Origin: Mesorhabditis belari
Lineage: Eukaryota; Nematoda; Chromadorea; Rhabditida; Rhabditidae
Length of the DNA: 64,000 bases
Reading direction: 5' to 3'
NCBI GenBank assembly: GCA_958450365.1
Contig: CAUEEP010000938.1
Location: 620,001-684,000, forward strand
This document shows positions 1 through 10,905 of the stretch, one piece after another. The position numbers and the translations under genes were made by a program. The notes under the pieces were generated by a model. It saw nothing but the letters and a program-made list of their open reading frames with translations. It was not told the origin of the DNA and did not search any database. Positions within the stretch are counted from its first letter, which is position 1; each line of letters begins with the position of its first letter.

Positions 1-972
1 GATCAACCCTATAAAAAGTTATAACCTTTTGAAAATAAAAATGTGTTTCCTGGGTTATTTTATTATCAGACCTGGGGCATTTTAACCCATTCGAAACTTC
101 TGCAGCGAATAATCGCTACAGCAAAAACTCAGGAACGAACTGCTGCAGCGGTTCGTTCTTACTGCAGCGATTATTCGCTATTCGCTATTCGCTGCAGCGG
201 TCCGTTCTTGCTGCAGCGATTATTCGCTGCAGCGCTAATTGAGCTATTTTCATTCAATTAATTGGTTTTTTTTTGCTGTTTTTCAGCATTACATGTATAT
301 TCTAATTGTAACAGATCTACAAATTAGGTGGGCAAAAAAGACGTGTCATATTTACCCGGAATCAATGCAGCCTCTGATTGGCATTGAAATGTTCCATAAT
401 AGCTCTAATCTTATAAAGCCGATCTCCTGCAGGATCCAGTTCATTATCACAAAAACGCAGGTTGCGAAGAATAGATTCAAATTTTGCTTTTGACATAATG
501 TGGGACATGTGGGAAAATCCTCCTAATTCAGGCTTGCTACTCCAGTAGTCACGAATCCTCGGTAATTTGACGATTCCCATTTGAAGATACAGAGCCAGGA
601 AGAGCTTGAAAGATTTTGCATCGAAATCCTGCCAGTTTGTTTTCCTTTTTCCATGTTTATTAGATTCGCCTACTAACATATTGATTAATTTTGTCGTGCG
701 CTCATTCCTTTCTTGGATTAATTCCTGTCGAGGCCTGAAAAATTCAAAAGCAAAGCATCTGTTCATAAAAAAAACAACTTTACTTAAATCCGTAGACATC
801 GACATTTTGGAAAGAAGAAAAATAGCGAAAATGGTTTGATTGTAGCAAAAAAAAGTTTCATTTTGCTCTTTTTCTCTTTCGGGTTCCGGTAGTGTATCCG
901 CGTTATAGTGTGCCATAACCCAGGAAACACATTTTTATTTTCAAAAGGTTATAACTTTTTATAGGGTTGATC
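1..972 (-). mobile_element. piggyBac-derived relic enclosed by a 57-bp perfect inverted repeat
   Basis: Bases 1-57 and 916-972 are exact reverse complements, so the unit folds back on itself. Inside, at 82-97, lies a canonical piggyBac end: TTAA followed by CCCATTCGAAAC, the same end seen in the copy at 58283. The matching right piggyBac end is absent, so this copy is truncated. Sub-terminal repeats built on CTGCAGCGAATAATCGC fill 100-237. The window begins exactly at the repeat, so the left boundary may lie outside. Confidence 0.8.
362..916 (-). pseudogene. piggyBac transposase fragment (DDE_Tnp_1_7 N-terminal part)
   Basis: An open frame of 184 codons. Its C-terminal ~110 residues carry the signature of the piggyBac transposase core N-terminal half: FKLFLALYLQMGIVKLPRI, then RDYWSSKPELGGF, then FCDNELDPAGDRLYKIR. 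Family members are about 500-600 residues and cut and paste DNA at TTAA through a DDD catalytic core. The catalytic part is missing here, so this is a relic. The first ~45 residues have no family resemblance and run into the inverted repeat, so the start is not meaningful. The copy at 58493-58967 keeps additional upstream transposase sequence. Confidence 0.8.
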
Positions 973-2789
973 AATTTTTACGCTTTTGGTATCAAAAGAT
1001 AGAGAAAAGCCCGTAGAATAAAACTTGCGGTTTACATTTTTGGTTTTAGGCTTTTGTTTCCAAAATTTTGCTCCGACAATAAAATATGGCTGAAATTTAA
1101 CACAGTAAAATAACTAAAACTCGATTTTTAAAAAATTTGTCAAAGGGATTTCAAAAATTCTTTTATTTTCGGATTCAGCACATTTTTCTGCGTCAATCGG
1201 CTATTCAAACGTAAAAATCCTATAGAAAACACATTTTCGCGCGGATCTGCGTTGTACTTATGAAGTTTGAAGCTATGAGATCAGATTGAGCATGAGAATA
1301 GAGGATGGACCTTTAAGGGGATTCTCGAGATAGGGCTAGTGTAATCCGGAGCAAACAGATTGCTAACGAGAAAGGGAAACGGCCTGCCTTATGGAAAAGC
1401 CCTGCGCCAGACGGTGAGTGATTACGCGGCCGCACAAAGAACACCTCTTTACAAAGGAAATTCTTTTGTTCTGTAAACATTGTTCAGATGATATATAAAG
1501 GCAAAAGTTTGTACTCAAGGGTTTTCGGGGTCGGGGAAGCTATTGGCAGGGTTCGTTTTGTTGTTTCTCTAAGTAAAAATCTCTAATTTGTGCTGATCTC
1601 GAGCCAGTCTTGACACAATTGATGGGGCATAGCCCAATTTCCATATTGATTGTCTCAAGGGTTTTCGGGGTCGGTGAAGCTATTGGCAGGGTTCGTTTTG
1701 TTGTATCTGTGCAAAATCACTAATTTGTGCTGATTTTAAAGCTGTTTTTCCGTATTTTGGCTTAAAATTCCTACTCGGCGGGGGGCATAAGACCTCATTT
1801 TTCCTCACTTCAATTCATTAAAACCTCATTTTTCCTCACTTCAATCCATTAAAACTTCATTTTTCTTTTGTTTACCGCTTGCCCACTCTAGCAATTTTGG
1901 CATAAAAAAGTCTATTTTCAAAGATTCAGTTTACATCTCTTCATGCAAAAGTAATCGTTTGTAGACCCCTAACAAATTGTCTATGATCTTATTGTAACTT
2001 TAGAACTAGAAACTGACTTAAAGCTTCACTAAAGTGCTACCGTAACCCTCTCCGAGCATCTCCTTTTCCAGGTTTTATCTTTCCTAGACTAAATCGCATC
2101 AAAATCCACCGTAACCCATCGATTTCTGATCCCTTTGCGAGATCTTCATAGAACTACATGCAAACCTCCATTACCGTATTCCTTTTATCCTGTAGTCATC
2201 AAAATGTTCATTTCACAAAAAATCGTGAGATTTCAACTCTCCTTTTTTGTATCCGATGAACTCGGGGGAAAAGAGAAAAAGAAAATCTCCCGTACAAAAT
2301 CAGATAATGAATTTCCTTCTTCGGAGAATCCGCTTCTCTCTGATTACCTTTTATTTTCCCCCACTCATCTTTTTTTTTTCTTCTATTCTCATCTTGATCC
2401 TGTACAAGAAAGTGATTTTCGAAGTGATTTTCGAAGAGATTTTCAAAGATCTCTTTGAAAACATGGATTTTCAGCGCCAACTTTTTTTCCGTTTTTAAAA
2501 AAGATCCCTGTAATCGTGCGGATCTTTGGAAATTTAGAGACGCATTTATTTTATACCAGCTAATGCTTAAAATAAGCAACCAAAAGTTGGACTTTTTGTA
2601 CAAGAAAGAAAGAAAGAGTCAAGCCGACATCCAACAGAACAATATGTAAAAGAAACAGAACAAACTTGCAAGTAAAAACTTAATAACAATGAAACTTTAG
2701 TTCGGACACAAGAAAGACTTAAAGAAGACCAAGCTTCGTAAAGTAGGTTTTGTTTGAGACTTGCTAAAGAGCTTTACGAGTTCAAGTTA
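973..2789. other. gene-free stretch with one duplicated ~80-bp unit
   Basis: No supportable gene. A unit beginning CTCAAGGGTTTTCGGGGTCG occurs at about 1515-1600 and again at about 1655-1735 with few differences. It continues AAGCTATTGGCAGGGTTCG and ends near TAATTTGTGCTGAT. The segment 1300-1450 is more GC-rich than its surroundings. Bases 2205-2600 hold open frames on both strands made of low-complexity lysine/phenylalanine codons, which I do not regard as coding. Confidence 0.5.
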
Positions 2790-4212
2790 TTGGGTTGGTG
2801 AATTGAAACTGACTTTGAATTGACTTTGAACTAAAATTTATTGAACATAAAACCATGAATTCATTCGAAATAATTTTCATTATTATTGACGACTTCTGCC
2901 CATTTTACAGGCAATTTGCGGATTCCTTTTTCGTAGTAGGATTTTGGTTTTTGTGTGAGACAAGTGTGAGACTCAAAAATGGAGGACTGGAGATGTCCCA
3001 GTTTGAGCACTTTCTTCAAAAGAAACCCATTTTGGTGTCAATAGAAAAGTCGATAATTTTTTTTGACGTGAATGAGATCAGTTTGATTCGGGTTTTGAGA
3101 TGAAGTTGTGGTTAAACTTTAAACTTCTATTGTACCTTGGCGCTTCATATATTGGGTTGGTGAATTGAAAACTGCCGGACTTTGAACTAAAATTTATTGA
3201 ACATAAAACCATGAATTCATTCGAAATAATTTCCATTATTATTGACGACTTCTGCCCATTTTACAGGCAATTTGCGGACTCCTCTTTCGTAGTAGGATTT
3301 TGATTTTGAATCGAAAAACTTTTGGAGCCAATTTTTGAATGCTTCTTCCGAATCGAAGTGTTCTCCCGCAAGCTCATTACTCATGATCCGGATAATAAAT
3401 CGTAATCAAAAGGGGCGAGGTCCGGACTGTATGCGGGATGCGCCAAAAGTTCCCAAAAAAGGCTATTTATTTTAGGGCGAGTCAGTTTTGCAACATGAGG
3501 GCGCGCGTTGTTGTGGATGAGAACGATCTTTGCCTTGGAGGGCCTATTGTAGACCTTGCTGCTCGAAATTACTACATTTTTTAAACAAAAGCTATCTTTG
3601 TAAGCTTTCAAAGCAACGATTCTTTTGTTTCTCATTTTTGTTTTACAGTTGAGGAGTAGAAAGAAATATGAGATGCATAGCTGTTGGGTTGGTCAATTGA
3701 AAACTGCCGGGACTTTGAACTAAAATTTATTCAACATAAAGCCATCAATTCATTCCAAATAATTTCCATTATTATTCCACTTTTGCCCATTTTACAGACA
3801 ATTTGAGGATTCCTCTTTTTTTTTAGATATTTTGAAGGATTTTGGTTTGTGTGTGAGACAAGTGTGAGATTCAAAAATGGAGGACTGGAGATGTCTCAGT
3901 TTGAGCACTTTCTTCAAAAGAAACCCATTTTGGTGTCAATAGAAAAGTTGTAGAGAATCAAAAATTAGTCGTATAGCCAAATTTCCAAAAAGATACACTT
4001 AGTAGTTTCGCTTAAAATGCAAGTTTTGTGAAAATTCGTAAATTTCGCATTTCTTGAAAACCAGTTTTTGAATCGCTCTGAAAATTTGGATATAAGCTTG
4101 ATTTTTGTTTCTCTACAACTTTTCCATTCACACCAAAATGGGTTTCTTTTGAAGAAAGTGCTCAAACTGTCACATATGACAATAGCCGGCAGTTTTCAAT
4201 TCACCAACCCAA
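2790..4212 (-). mobile_element. nested mariner elements
   Basis: The mariner-type terminal sequence TTGGGTTGGTGAATTG starts at 2790, 3152 and 3684. Its reverse complement ends at 4212 (CACCAACCCAA) and is followed by TA. Three left ends share one right end, so this is a nested or tandem remnant. A shared internal block (GGAGGACTGGAGATGTC then TTTGAGCACTTTCTTC) is present at ~2980 and ~3875 and inverted at ~4117-4170, so the last 529 bp form a fold-back. Confidence 0.8.
3212..3640 (-). pseudogene. mariner transposase, C-terminal half, catalytic residue lost
   Basis: The open frame 3381-3635 (84 codons) shows mariner motifs. HNNARPHVAKLT stands where the family has HDNARPH, and YSPDLAPFDYDL matches the third catalytic block. 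Exactly 34 residues separate the N of HNN from the final D of FDY, the D34D spacing of mariners, so the second catalytic Asp has become Asn. After a stop, the normal C-terminus (LPVKWAEVVNNNGNYFE) can be read on the same strand at about 3212-3285 with EHFDSEEAFKNWL ahead of it. The protein is broken and inactive. Confidence 0.8.
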
Positions 4213-5726
4213 TAATTCAAGAGTTTCTTTTTTCTCAAGCTGACTAAACCCTTGAACTTAGCGATTTGACCATAAAAAGTGATTTTCCCACAAATGTTTA
4301 TACTTTGATATCAAAAATTCGCCCAAAACCCATGATTTTCCTGGGGAAAATTAAAGAAATTTACATTTACGATAGAAATTTTCTCAAAAAATCTTGGGAA
4401 TTTACAAAAAGTACACCAAAAAATTGGACTAAAGATTTTTCGGAAAGAAAAAAACCGATTTGCAATGATTTCTCCGAAAATTACTTTCCTTTTCATGCCT
4501 TTTCTGAATATCTTTTTTGTTTTTTGGTTTTTTTTTTTTTGAGTTTAACTTAGGCTTGGTTTGGATATAAGTTTTTATAACAGAGTTTGATGAGTTAGCT
4601 AATTTGTCTGTTCGATTTTGATGTCTGCCCGAATTTGTCGGTCCGATTTTGATGTCTGTTCGAATTTGTCTGTCCTAGTTTGATCTATGTCCGAATTTGT
4701 CTGCCTGAGTTTGATGTCTGTCCGAGTTTGATGATTACCTACTTGTCGAAATGAATTGACTTTCACCTGGACTACAAAAGAAACAAAAATTTGATCAACT
4801 TGCTTACTCGATGCTTAACAGAATGCTAATTGAAAGAACTGTGGATTAAAAGGTTTCCTCGATTCGCTACTCTCCCAAAACTTCCCCCCAACTTTTCCCC
4901 ATTCAATTATTCACTTAGTAACATAAAATTTTGCAAAAATGTTTTTCAAAAAATTTCAAAAGCGTTTTCTTTTTGATTTTTTTGCAATATAGCAATAGCA
5001 CAATTACCGCTAATCATTTTGAAGGGGAAATTTGGAAATGAAACAAAAAAAAAGGAAAAAAAGGAAAAAAAGAGAAATGAAACTGAAATTTGAGTTACCT
5101 TTTACAAAAGTTGGCTAATTTGTCTGTCCGATTTTGTAAAAAAAAAAGAGATTAATGAAAATATGTTTCAAAAATTGTTGAAAAGACGAAATTGTTAAAG
5201 ATGAACAAGTTCTATTTTCAATTTTATGTATAAATTCTTGATTCCTTCATCTATAGTATGAAAATCTTTTAATATTTGACTTGATTACGGTACTTTTTTG
5301 ACTGTAAACACGCTTTAGAAATCGAATTATTTGCGAGAAGCAAAGAATTTTACCCAATAGTCCCAATAGATAGTTTCCTTACCAATCCTCAAAACACTAC
5401 CAACTCAAAAGTCATTTTCTGAAAGCTTTCCATCTTTAGCTTGGCTTTCCATCTTTAGCTTAGCTTTCCATCTTTTACGCATTAGCTTTCCATCTTTTAC
5501 GACAAGTTAGCCTATAGTTTGCATGTAAATTGACAAATTTTGCGAACGGTTAGCGGAGTAGCAAGCCACTTCAATCTTCAATCTAGCTAACTAGTAAGGT
5601 AGATCGAGTCAAAGTCAAACTCAAGTCAAGAATTGTGAGGTTGTCCTGGTGGTCCAGGTGATCCGGCTGGGTCCAGGTAGTCCTAAGCAAATTCTAGAGA
5701 TTAAATCGATAAGCTAACTAGTAAGG
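4213..5726. other. gene-free AT-rich stretch
   Basis: No gene. Bases 4590-4730 contain four to five diverged copies of a ~30-bp unit around TTTGTCTGTCCGATTTTGA, with a further piece at 5112-5135. Bases 5425-5510 hold short tandem copies of TTAGCTTTCCATCTTTTA. The lysine-rich frame at 4266-4553 has no recognisable motif. Confidence 0.4.
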
Positions 5727-5961
5727 TACACTACTGGACAATGAAATATCATATTTGAAAAAAGATCGTCACTTTCGCGTGTCTGTAACTCCATTGTCTT
5801 TGAGTTTAAACTATTAGTGTTATACATTTTCTGAAAGCTCTTTTCAAGGGCTACACAATGGAACATTAATATTTAGAAATACGGTAAAGACAAAGGGAGT
5901 TACAGACGCGCGAAAGTGACGATCTTTTTTCAAATATGATATTTCATTGTCCAGTAGTGTA
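5727..5961. mobile_element. MITE with ~70-bp inverted repeats (CACTACTGGACAATG family)
   Basis: The left end reads TACACTACTGGACAATGAAA and the right end is its reverse complement ending CCAGTAGTGTA at 5961. The arms extend about 70 bp with a few mismatches, through GATCGTCACTTTCGCG. It has no coding capacity. A second copy lies at 44646-44879. TA at both edges is compatible with a Tc1/mariner-type non-autonomous element. Confidence 0.85.
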
Positions 5962-6960
5962 GTTTCCTTACCAATCCTCAAAACTTTCTTCTAATTTCAG
6001 AATGAAAAAGGGCTGAAAAATCTTGTGAAATACGTTATAATTTGCGAAGAATTCGATGAATTTTTTCAATGAATTGAACTGGAAAAAGTTTTCAGATGAA
6101 AATAGATCAAAAATTCTTTAAATTGATACAGTTTAAAGATTTCTTTGATCGAAATCGAATTATTTGCGAGAAGCGAAGAATTTTACTTTAGTTAGCTTCC
6201 TTACTTTAGTTAGTTTCTTTACTTTAGTTAGTTTCCTTAGTCTAGTTAGTTTCCTTAGTCTAGTTAGTTTCCTTAGTTTAGTTAGTTTCCTTAGTTTAGT
6301 TAGTTTCCTTACCAATAAATAGTTTCCTTACCAATCCTCAAAACTTTCTTCTAATTTCAGCATGAAAAAAGTTTGAAAAATCTTGTGAAACACTTTTTCC
6401 ATTTGGGAAACGTTGTAGTTTGCGAAGAATTTGATCAATTTTTTCAATGAAGTCAACTGGAAAAAGTTTTCAGATGAAAACAGATCAAAAATTCTTTGAA
6501 TTGATACAGTTTAAAGATTTCTTTGAATTTCAAAACTTTAAATTCTTTGCTCTTGACCGTTATTAGGGTAGCCACACTTTAAAGCCTCATAACTTTGTCT
6601 AGAGATAATATTATTGTTAATTATTTGTATAGATTTATTTGGGACATTTTCAGCTTTCGAATGATACCAAATAGAGCTGGATTGGACTAGCCAATCCTTA
6701 TAAAACAGTCGATATCATTTGATTGGGTAACTAAACCGAGCAATCGAGTCAATGCACCAGAAGCCGAGCGTTTACAATGAGTACAGAAAGTACAGCGAGT
6801 GTTCTCTGTGCTCACCGGTAAACGCTTGGCTCTTGGCGCAAGGCTCGGCTTCAGTTACTCAATCAAAAGTTTATCAGCTGTTTTATAAGGATTGGCTGAT
6901 CCAATAGAGCTGTATTTGATATCATTCGAAAGCTAGAACTATTCTCTATGAAGCTATATA
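5962..6960. repeat. direct repeat, TTAGTTAGTTTCC tract and fold-back
   Basis: A ~165-bp unit starting AGTTTCCTTACCAATCCTC is at 5962-6135 and again at about 6318-6530. Between them, 6184-6310 is a tandem tract of TAGTTAGTTTCCT units. From about 6650 to 6945 the sequence folds back: CCAATCCTTATAAAACAG and ATGATACCAAATAGAGCTG recur in reverse complement near 6880-6925. A related end is in the ZF-B intron at about 31300-31430. Confidence 0.65.
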
Positions 6961-8493
6961 CACTGGTTCGCATAAGTATTGTCCAATGACCTCAAAAAGT
7001 CTCTGCATTGTCCAATGACCTCAAAAAAGTCTCTGCATTGTCCAATGACCTCAAAAAAGTCTCTGCAAAGGATTTTGGCATAAAGTCAAAAGCAATATAT
7101 TTAGTCTTTAAATCTTCAAATCCCAAAATGCTTCTAGTTTCTCTTGTCAAATTTTTACAAAGCCAACTTTATCCTAAAAAAAACTTGTGCTTAAAAGATC
7201 GACTCCGCAAAAGTATTGTCCTATGCGCATTTTTTAGCTATTTTTTTTATTTTTTAAAGTTATAATTTATTTTTTAGATGCAGGGAAAGTGAAATCTCTC
7301 TACTCCGGATAAAGAGAAGATCGTCGAGGTGCGGAAAAATGGAATTTCCGAGGAGAAAGCGGGCGAACTCTTCAAGTGCCCAACCCGGACCGTTTGACGG
7401 ATTTTTGCACAAGGAAAAACCGGTGGAAATCTTCATAGAGGCTCCAAAAGCGACCGCCGTCCTCCGACTACAACAACGAGGGAAGATCGGGCAGTGGTGA
7501 ATTTCGTGAAGGATCCAAATCGGAATGCTACTGATGGCAAGAAGTACATAAAGGCTCGTTTCGGCAATCGTTTCACCGGATACAATCGGAAGACCCTTGA
7601 ATCGTGCTGGATTGTGCACAAGGGGGCTACGCAAAAACCTCTGACAAAAATCGAGCATTGAAAACAGTGTCTCCAGTTTTCAAGGATCTATACAAGTTGG
7701 AACAGGGATGATTAGGCAAAAGTGCTTTTCACTGATGAGACAAACATTCATTTATTCACGCAGACGGCAATTACCTTATCCGGCGACCGATTCGAATTTG
7801 TTTACTCAAGTACATTCGCCCGACAGTGAAATTCAATGGAGGAAACATTATGTGTTGGGGTAAGGGTTTGTTTTTAATTTCGATCACTTTTTCTTTTCTA
7901 GGTGCGTTGTCCCAAAATGCAGTAGGTCCGTTAATCCGCGTAGACACAACGATGGATGCCAAGATGGATGCCAACGATGGATGGAACGCTTACAAGACGA
8001 TCATAGAGACTCATATGCTTCCTTTCATATGCTTCCTTTCACACAAGCGATGAATGCTCTACCAGGACAATGACTCGAAACACAAGTCGAGGCTCATGAT
8101 GAGTACGGTGGTCAAAAATCGAGCATTGAAAACAGCGTCTCCAGTTTTCAAGGACCTATACAAGTTGGATCAGGGATCAAGGATCTACGTAACGGTGCCC
8201 AGGCTCGTTCACCCGGAGGGTTTGCGGCGAATCGAGTTGATCAATCCACCTCCCAACTCGCCGGATCTGAACCTAAATAAGCATTTTTGTGAAACTGGAG
8301 GCGCTGTTTTCAATGCTCGATTTTTGAACACCGTACTCATCATGAGCCTCGACTTGTGTTTGGGAAAGAAGCTCGACTTCAAAAGCGGTTCTTTGAATTC
8401 ACATTCAACGTTTCTGGTGGACCATTCCGAAAAATCTTTTCGAGAATCTCGCGAATACTTATGCGACAAGGACAGTACTTATGCGGATCACTG
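6961..8493 (+). mobile_element. Tc1-like transposon
   Basis: The left end CACTGGTTCGCATAAGTATT at 6961 and the right end, read in reverse as CAGTGATCCGCATAAGTACT to 8493, are imperfect inverted repeats. TA lies at both flanks (6959-6960 and 8494-8495). This is the Tc1 pattern. Three tandem copies of TTGTCCAATGACCTCAAAAA lie at 6981-7066, just inside the left end. Length 1533 bp is close to the 1.6 kb of Tc1. Confidence 0.85.
7286..8283 (+). pseudogene. Tc1-like transposase, broken
   Basis: The plus strand shows an N-terminal DNA-binding part (TPDKEKIVEVRKNGISEEKA, then a TGA at the end of CPTRTV). A middle part follows (DETNIHLF, then RPTVKFNGGNIMCWG in another frame). Next is QDNDSKHKSRL, which holds a catalytic Asp, and near 8250 PPPNSPDLNLN, the third catalytic block. 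A short GTAAGG...TTCTAG interval (7860-7901) after MCWG looks like an intron. The block beginning AAATCGAGCATTGAAAACAG is present at 7647 and 8117 and inverted near 8305-8330, showing internal rearrangement. Stops and shifts make it non-functional. Confidence 0.75.
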
Positions 8494-10600
8494 TAAGTAA
8501 TTAACAATAATATAATATCTAAAGAAAGATCTAAGCATTTAAAGTATAGCAATTCATTCAAAAGCCTGGATAACTATATATAAGATTATATTTTTACAGA
8601 TGAGAACAATAAGCTGAAATTGAAATTGAAATTGTAATTGAAATCCGCTTTTTCATCCAGTACATCTTTTTAACCGCAAAAATTATGAAAACACATAAAA
8701 ATGAAAGATTACAAATCTCCAAAAGATTACAAAACAGATAAGTTTTAGGGATTTTCAATAAAAATTTCTCAAGAAATGAACGGTTTACATTTTTCTCCAA
8801 AAAAAAAAGAAAAAAGATAAATGAAAATTTTCTCAAATCTTTTTGGGATTGATATTTTTTTTTTGCGATGTTCCGCGTTCTTCGAAAGATTTTTCCTTTT
8901 TTGAGATTTTTTTTGAGAAAATTATATTGAGAGTTCATGGTAAAAGGGATTTTTTTTTTGCGGAAAACGGTGATCAACGAGTTAATTTAATGGAATTTTT
9001 TCGAGAAATCATTGTCGGATCAGCTTTTAATCATTTTATATATTTTCATATATGCTCTGATGCACTTGTTCATGTTTCTTTTTTTCTTTCAAGTTGGGTA
9101 CTTTGAATTTCTAATCCTCGGGCAGACAATCCATTTATTGGTACATGGTATAATCTCTTCTATGTACAGATGACTTTTCAGAGATGACTTTTCAGAAAAA
9201 AGCTTGATAATCAAGTCTGGTTATATCATTGCTTCTAATTTAGTGAGCGATTTTTTGAAAGCTTCCTTGATCCCAGTTTTTGCTTGGTTTATTCAAATAT
9301 CCAGATTTGAATAGTTGCAAATATCCGGAGTTGAACAGTTGCAAATGCTAGTTATCGTTGTACAATACTCCAGACTGTATCTAAAAGATCTAGAAAGGGC
9401 TAGTTATCGTACTCTTCATACTCAGCTAGCTATCGTACTCTTCATACTCAGCTAGCTATCGTACTCTTCGTACTCAGCTAGCTATCGTACTCTTCGTTGA
9501 GACTCGAAAATCTGTAAATCAACTTATGTAGTTATTTTCTGGAGTTGTTTTTATCCGAAAAATCTACGGTAGCTTTTTGAAGCGCAGTTTTTAGAAAACT
9601 TCTATCAAAGATACATCGACAGTTTTCATCGATCATGAGGATTTTCTATTGTCTTTTTTAAAAGCTGAATCATGAATAGCTGGATTACTAGAAAGAATTG
9701 TACTTTAATCAGCGGGTTAAGACTAAAAAACCAAACTTTACCGACAATCAGTTTCATTGATTTTAGATCCAGAAAGTCTTTTCATTCCTTTTCATATTTT
9801 TGTTGAAAAATAACAATTTCACCAATTAATCTAAGTACAAAAAGATATGAAAAGCGTAAGCCTAATAGCTCCAACTATTCAGTACTTACTATTGTGATTT
9901 CCCCACCCCAAAATCTGACAGTATCATTTCCTCTGATTATCATCATTTCCCCTCATTTTTGTTGCCCTTTGCCATCACCGAATCTCTTCTTCATTTCCCC
10001 TTTTTCTTCTCCGAAACCAAACACTTCCGAATTCGAGTTTTCTTCAACAAAAACCCATCAATTTTCTTTCGTTTTTTGTATCGGACAACGCGAAAACTCG
10101 AAGTGATTATCGAAGAGAGAAAAAAACGAAAAAAGAGAACGTTTTTTTTTGGAAAACCACAACGCGGTCGTCGTTCGAACGAAAAACAAAAATCACTCGG
10201 CGTAAATATTTCCTTGTTCAGCATGAGCAAAATACGGCAAATTTCGAGGTTTTGGTTTTGGTCGAGATTCAGAAAGATTCATTAAGTTCGACTTCTTTCA
10301 AAATTCTCGCTTTTAATTGCTAATTTTATGTTCCAGCTTTGAGCACAAAATGATGAAAGCAAAATGTTTCTTAAGTTGGGTATTTCTAAAACACGATTCT
10401 GTTTTTCTAAAGTACGGTAGCTTCTTAAAAATTGCTTCCACGAAATTGAGTCATTTCTTGAATGGAAAGCCATCAATTTGTATTGGTGAGCGAAAGAAAC
10501 TTTGTCTATTTTGGGGAGTAAGCTGAATGAAATCTTTTCTATGTAATTATTGAGTTCATTTTTTTGATATTTCGCTAATTGACTGTAATGGATAGGTGAG
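8494..10600. other. gene-free stretch
   Basis: No supportable gene. Bases 9400-9500 carry about four copies of a 26-bp unit around CAGCTAGCTATCGTACTCTT. The frame 9959-10285 (108 codons) is lysine/arginine/phenylalanine-rich with no motif, overlaps a lysine-rich frame on the other strand, and is treated as chance. Confidence 0.4.
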
Positions 10601-10609
10601 GAAAGGGAT

Positions 10610-10895
10610 GGGAATGAAGGGAATGAGGGGAATGGGGGAAATGAAGTTGAATGAAGTCGAATCAAGTTGGATGAAGTCGAATGAAGTTGAGTGAAGTTGA
10701 ATGAGGGGAATGAAGTTGAATGAAGTTGAATGAAGTTGAATGAAGTTGAATGAAGTTGGATGAAGTTGAATGAAGTTGGATGAAGTTGAAGCAAGTTGAA
10801 TGAAGTTGAATGAAGTTGAATGAAGTTGAATGAAGTTGAATGAAGTTGGATGAAGTTGAAGCAAGTTGAATGAAGTTGAATGAAGTTGGATGAAG
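10610..10895. repeat. minisatellite, 10-bp unit TGAAGTTGAA
   Basis: About 28 copies of a 10-bp unit with G/A variants (TGAAGTTGGA, TGAAGTCGAA). Higher-order blocks with GCAAGTTGAA occur twice. The Ser/Phe/Ile/Gln/Leu/His-rich open frames on the minus strand are a by-product of the repeat. Confidence 0.9.
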
Positions 10896-10905
10896 TAAAT
10901 GCTCA

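Noticed and set aside
1427..1434. NotI site GCGGCCGC, possible vector sequence
   Set aside because: Surroundings show no vector backbone; a single 8-mer is not evidence.
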